64,000 bases of DNA from positions 1,550,001-1,614,000 of the forward strand of contig NZ_CP107009.1 in NCBI RefSeq assembly GCF_025725665.1. The letters run 5' to 3'. Below are positions 60,871 through 64,000 of the stretch, piece by piece. Both the position numbers and the translations under genes were made by a program. The notes beneath the pieces are model-generated. The model was not told the origin of the DNA and searched no databases. It saw only the letters and a program-made list of their open reading frames with translations. The first letter of the stretch is position 1. Every line of letters starts with the position of its first letter. Source of the DNA: Halomonas sp. LR3S48 (GTDB lineage: Bacteria > Pseudomonadota > Gammaproteobacteria > Pseudomonadales > Halomonadaceae).

Positions 60871-63869
60871 GCTGGCTGCTCTCCTCGCTGCGCTACAAGC
60901 GGCTGATCCTGACCGTTACGCTGCTGCTGGCACTGCTCGGCCTGGCGGCCTGGCTGGCCATGGATCGCCAGGAGGATCCTTTCTTCCCCTATCGTTTCGG
61001 CCAGGTATTGGTGCCCTATCCCGGGGCGGAGCCGGAGCAGGTCGAGCGGCTGGTGCTCAACCCGCTGGAGGAGGAACTGGCCCAGATCGAGGAAATCAAC
61101 GACATCATCGGTACCGCCCGCCTCGGCGTGGCGCACATCACGGTCGAGATGCACGAGCACGTCTACGATACCGATGCCGCCTGGGAGCGAGTACGCATTG
61201 CCGTCGACCGGGCCAGCCGTGAATTTCCCGATGGCGTAGGCGAGGCCGAGATCAGCGACCGGGACTCGGATGCCCATGGCATCGTACTGGCGGTGACCGG
61301 CTCCGACGACCTCCTGGAGCTGCGCGAGGCGGCCAAGCGTCTGCGCCGCGATCTGTTCCGGCTCAAGGAGATCGCCCGTATCGATCTGTTGGCCGACCCG
61401 GGACAGCAGGTGGTGATCGGCTGGGATGATACCCTGGCCGAGCTGACCGGGCTCGATGCCCGCGCCTTGGGTGACCAACTCGCCGCACGCAACCTGACCT
61501 CGTCCGGAGGAAGTCTGTCGGTCGGTGGGCGCTCGCTGGTGCTCGACCCGCGCACCGAGTTCGACTCGCTGGAGGAGCTGGCCAATACCCCGATACGCAC
61601 CCTGCGCGGCGACCAAGTGCCGCTCGGCGAGCTGGCCGACGTGCATCTCGCCCCCCGTGAGCCCGCTACCGAGCGGCTGTGGCACGATGGCAGGCCGGCG
61701 GTGGCGCTGGGGTTGGTGCTCTCCAACGACCGGGTCGATGCCGTGGACTTCGGTGAGCGGCTGCGCACCCTGGTGGACGAGCTGCGCCCGGCCTATGCCC
61801 CGCTGGCGATAGAGGAGACCTTCTACCAGCCGCGCTGGGTCGAGCGGCGCCTGGCGGAGCTTGGCTTCTCGCTGCTGCTGGGGATCGGCATACTCGGCGT
61901 GCTGCTGTTCCTGGCCATGGGATGGCGGCTGGGGTTGGCCGTGATGGTGGTCGTGCCGCTGGTGACTTTCTCCTCTCTCGCCCTCTACGCCATGGGGGGC
62001 GGCGTGCTGCATCAGATCGCCGTGGCCGGCATGGTGATCGCACTGGGCATGCTGGTAGACAATGCCATCGTCATGGTGGAGAACATCCAGTGGCATCGCG
62101 ACCAAGGACGCTCGGCGGCACAGGCCGTGACCCGCTCCGTGCGCGAGCTAGCCACGCCGCTGTTGGCCGCCACGGGCACTACCTTGGCAGCGTTCGTTCC
62201 GCTGTTGCTCTCCAGCGGCAATACGGCCGACTTCACTCGCGCCATTCCGATCATGGTGATGCTCACCTTGGCGATGAGCTACCTCTACGCCGTGTTCGTC
62301 ACGCCGGTGTTCGCCGCGAGTATCCTCAAACCTCGACGCAAAGAGCGCCGCGAGCGGCTCCAGGCAATGGGGCAGCGCATTGGCCGGCTCGCCGTGCGCT
62401 GGCCGGTCTGGGTGCTTGGAGGTGCCGTCGTGCTGCTGGTGGGTGCCGTAGCGATGATGCCGCTGCTCGACCAGAATTTCTTCCCCGACACCGATCGCAA
62501 CCAGTTGGTCGTCGATCTCAACTTTCCCGAGGGCACCCATCTCGACACCACTTCACATCAGGCCGAAGTGCTGGCTACCGCGCTGGCTGAGCGCCCGGCA
62601 GTGCGGGCAGTACACCGCTTCGTCGGTTTCAGCGGCCCGCGCTTCTACTACAACCTGGTCGAGCAGCCGCGCCAATCGCACCTGGCGCGGCTGGTGGTAG
62701 AAGCCGACGATGCCGGTGACCTGGCGGGCCTGATGGCGTGGGTCAGGGATGTGGCCCCGGAGCGCCTGCCCGAGGCCGAAGTGGTGGCTCGGCGCCTGGG
62801 GCAGGGGCCGCCAGTGGAAGCGCCGGTGGAGATTCGTGTCTATGCCGAGGATCGCGCCGCGCTGGCGGATGCCGCCGGCCGTATTCTCAGCGTGGTGCGC
62901 GGGGCCGAGGGGGCCCGTGATGCACGCCATCGGTTGGGAGAGGGGCTGGCCACGCTGCGGGTCGAGACCGATGACGCTCGTGCCGCCGAGTACGGGCTCT
63001 CGCGACGCGACGTGGCCACGGCACTTGCCGGTGCCAGCCGTGGGGTCGAGGTGAGCACTTGGCGTGCCGGCCGCGACCCTGCGCCGCTACTGGTGCGCTC
63101 GCCGGAGGGCGAGCGCTTCTCCATTGATGGGCTCGAGGGGCTGCGCCTTGCCGCAACCGACGGGCATGCGGTGCCGCTCGGCGAGATCGCCGCGCTGGAC
63201 CTGGCCTGGCGCCCGGCGGTGATTCAGCATCGTGGACTGCGTCGCATGACGGTGGTATTGGCCGAAGTGGCTGACGGCCGAACCTATGATGGTGTGCTCG
63301 GTGAGATCCTGCCGCGCCTGGAAGCGCTCGAGTTGCCCGCCGGCGTCAGCTATACCGTGGGCGGAGCGGCGGAATCGGCCGGCGATGCCAACACCGCGCT
63401 GTTCCAGACCCTGCCGTTCGGTGGTCTGCTGCTGGTGATCTTCCTGCTGGCGCAGTTCAACTCTTTCCGCCAGCTGGCGATCGTGTTGACCACCGTGCCG
63501 TTGTCGATAATCGGTGTGGTGCCGGGGCTGTGGCTGACCGGGCAGCCGTTCGGCTTCACTGCCATTCTCGGCGTGGTGGCGCTGGTCGGTATCGTGGTCA
63601 ACAACGCCATCGTGCTGATCGACCTGATGAATGCCAACCGCCGCCAGGGGTTCGACGTGGGCGAGGCCGTGGTCACCGCCGTAGCCCGCCGCACGCGGCC
63701 GGTGCTGCTCACTACGGCTACCACCGTAGCTGGACTCGTACCGCTGACGCTCACCCAGTCGACGCTGTGGCCGCCGATGGCCTGGGCAATCATCTCCGGG
63801 CTGATCGCCTCCACACTGTTGACGCTGCTGGTGATTCCGGCGTTGTACCGCCTGCTGATCAGAAGTTAA
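60867..63869 (+). CDS. RND-family efflux pump inner-membrane permease
   Basis: A full-length 1000-residue proton-driven exporter subunit of the AcrB/MdtB superfamily with 12 membrane segments and two large periplasmic loops. Conserved features are PYPGAEPEQVERLVLNPLEE near the start and the TM4 motif GMLVDNAIVMVENI. Asp398 matches AcrB Asp407, but Asn399 and Asn912 replace AcrB Asp408 and Lys940, so the proton-relay differs from AcrB. It is coupled to the adaptor gene. No outer-membrane channel gene follows in the window, and the substrate is unknown. Confidence 0.92.
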   Translation: MSWLLSSLRYKRLILTVTLLLALLGLAAWLAMDRQEDPFFPYRFGQVLVPYPGAEPEQVERLVLNPLEEELAQIEEINDIIGTARLGVAHITVEMHEHVYDTDAAWERVRIAVDRASREFPDGVGEAEISDRDSDAHGIVLAVTGSDDLLELREAAKRLRRDLFRLKEIARIDLLADPGQQVVIGWDDTLAELTGLDARALGDQLAARNLTSSGGSLSVGGRSLVLDPRTEFDSLEELANTPIRTLRGDQVPLGELADVHLAPREPATERLWHDGRPAVALGLVLSNDRVDAVDFGERLRTLVDELRPAYAPLAIEETFYQPRWVERRLAELGFSLLLGIGILGVLLFLAMGWRLGLAVMVVVPLVTFSSLALYAMGGGVLHQIAVAGMVIALGMLVDNAIVMVENIQWHRDQGRSAAQAVTRSVRELATPLLAATGTTLAAFVPLLLSSGNTADFTRAIPIMVMLTLAMSYLYAVFVTPVFAASILKPRRKERRERLQAMGQRIGRLAVRWPVWVLGGAVVLLVGAVAMMPLLDQNFFPDTDRNQLVVDLNFPEGTHLDTTSHQAEVLATALAERPAVRAVHRFVGFSGPRFYYNLVEQPRQSHLARLVVEADDAGDLAGLMAWVRDVAPERLPEAEVVARRLGQGPPVEAPVEIRVYAEDRAALADAAGRILSVVRGAEGARDARHRLGEGLATLRVETDDARAAEYGLSRRDVATALAGASRGVEVSTWRAGRDPAPLLVRSPEGERFSIDGLEGLRLAATDGHAVPLGEIAALDLAWRPAVIQHRGLRRMTVVLAEVADGRTYDGVLGEILPRLEALELPAGVSYTVGGAAESAGDANTALFQTLPFGGLLLVIFLLAQFNSFRQLAIVLTTVPLSIIGVVPGLWLTGQPFGFTAILGVVALVGIVVNNAIVLIDLMNANRRQGFDVGEAVVTAVARRTRPVLLTTATTVAGLVPLTLTQSTLWPPMAWAIISGLIASTLLTLLVIPALYRLLIRS

Positions 63870-63898
63870 GGAAACGCAGGCACTTGTACCGGGTTTCC

Positions 63899-64000
63899 TC
63901 AGCGCTCGTGGACGACATCCATGGGATAGAAGCGTCCGGCCAGGGCGTCGCGAATGCGCTTGAGCACCAGCGGGCTTCTCAGTTGACCCTGACGCTCCAG
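63899..64000 (-). CDS. C-terminal end of an unidentified minus-strand gene
   Basis: The minus-strand frame is open from the window edge to a TGA at 63899-63901, giving 33 residues that end RIRDALAGRFYPMDVVHER. The fragment is too short to assign. It is convergent with the RND pump gene; an imperfect 7-bp stem (63869-63875 with 63893-63899) lies between them. Confidence 0.5.
   Translation of the reverse strand: MERQGQLRSPLVLKRIRDALAGRFYPMDVVHER

Noticed and set aside
63869..63899. Terminator after the RND pump
   Set aside because: The 7-bp stem has a 17-base loop and no T tract; too weak to call as a terminator.

Overview
The window is high-GC, densely coded chromosomal DNA of a gammaproteobacterium, most likely Halomonadaceae (Halomonas-like). 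This is an inference from several gene orders: mnmA-hflD-purB, a Pseudomonas-type nagR-nagA-nagB(II)-nagF-nagE cluster, a gltR/gtrS plus gtsABCD sugar-uptake cluster, siaABCD, and a 531-residue isocitrate lyase. I see no tRNA or rRNA gene, insertion sequence, prophage, CRISPR array or integration scar. Base and codon use look uniform, so this reads as core and soft-core chromosome rather than an island.

Layout. 1-2645: end of a type I secretion ATPase and its HlyD-type adaptor. 2733-5538: a DUF1989 protein, a terminator, a 32-bp palindrome, a ribbon-helix-helix regulator and a cytosolic PHB-depolymerase-type esterase. 5570-9355 (minus): siaA-siaB-siaC-siaD, a phosphatase/kinase/partner-switch/diguanylate cyclase module. 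9547-11487 (minus): RNase II. 11713-18900: N-acetylglucosamine operon (regulator, deacetylase, SIS-type deaminase, PTS IIA-HPr-EI fusion, PTS IICB). 18984-19781: Cof-type HAD phosphatase. 19904-27826: two-component system, AGE-family sugar isomerase/epimerase and a complete sugar ABC importer. 27879-33398 (minus): universal stress protein, YcjF/YcjX pair, MFS transporter, GlxA-type regulator and a small membrane protein. 33481-35085: DUF924, a GlsB-type small membrane protein and an outer-membrane barrel. 35338-40339: HPII-type catalase, then gabT and gabD on the minus strand. 40546-43864: a multi-repeat DUF1266 protein and an NlpC/P60 lipoprotein. 43902-46705: divergent LysR/MFS pair and an exported MsrA. 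46816-49693: a TVP38-oxidoreductase fusion coupled to a CDP-alcohol phosphatidyltransferase. 49757-53181: FKBP isomerase, small membrane protein, glycine-zipper lipoprotein and isocitrate lyase. 53568-58985 (minus): mnmA-hflD-purB-cobalamin adenosyltransferase-roxA-GNAT. 59136-63869: TetR regulator with two matching operators, a frameshifted RND adaptor and an RND pump. A minus-strand gene is cut by the right edge.

How it works together. Two sugar systems lie back to back: GlcNAc enters by PTS and is deacetylated and deaminated to fructose-6-phosphate, and hexose enters by ABC transport under two-component control, with an aldose-ketose isomerase placed between sensor and importer. Storage and starvation functions recur (PHB depolymerase, glyoxylate-shunt isocitrate lyase, GABA degradation, stationary-type catalase, stress protein), and siaABCD supplies c-di-GMP output.

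The observations most worth a second look are the single-base frameshift in the RND adaptor with twin operators around tetR, the TVP38-oxidoreductase/phosphatidyltransferase pair, the four-repeat DUF1266 protein, the long palindrome before the RHH regulator, and helically phased TGGT repeats before nagR.
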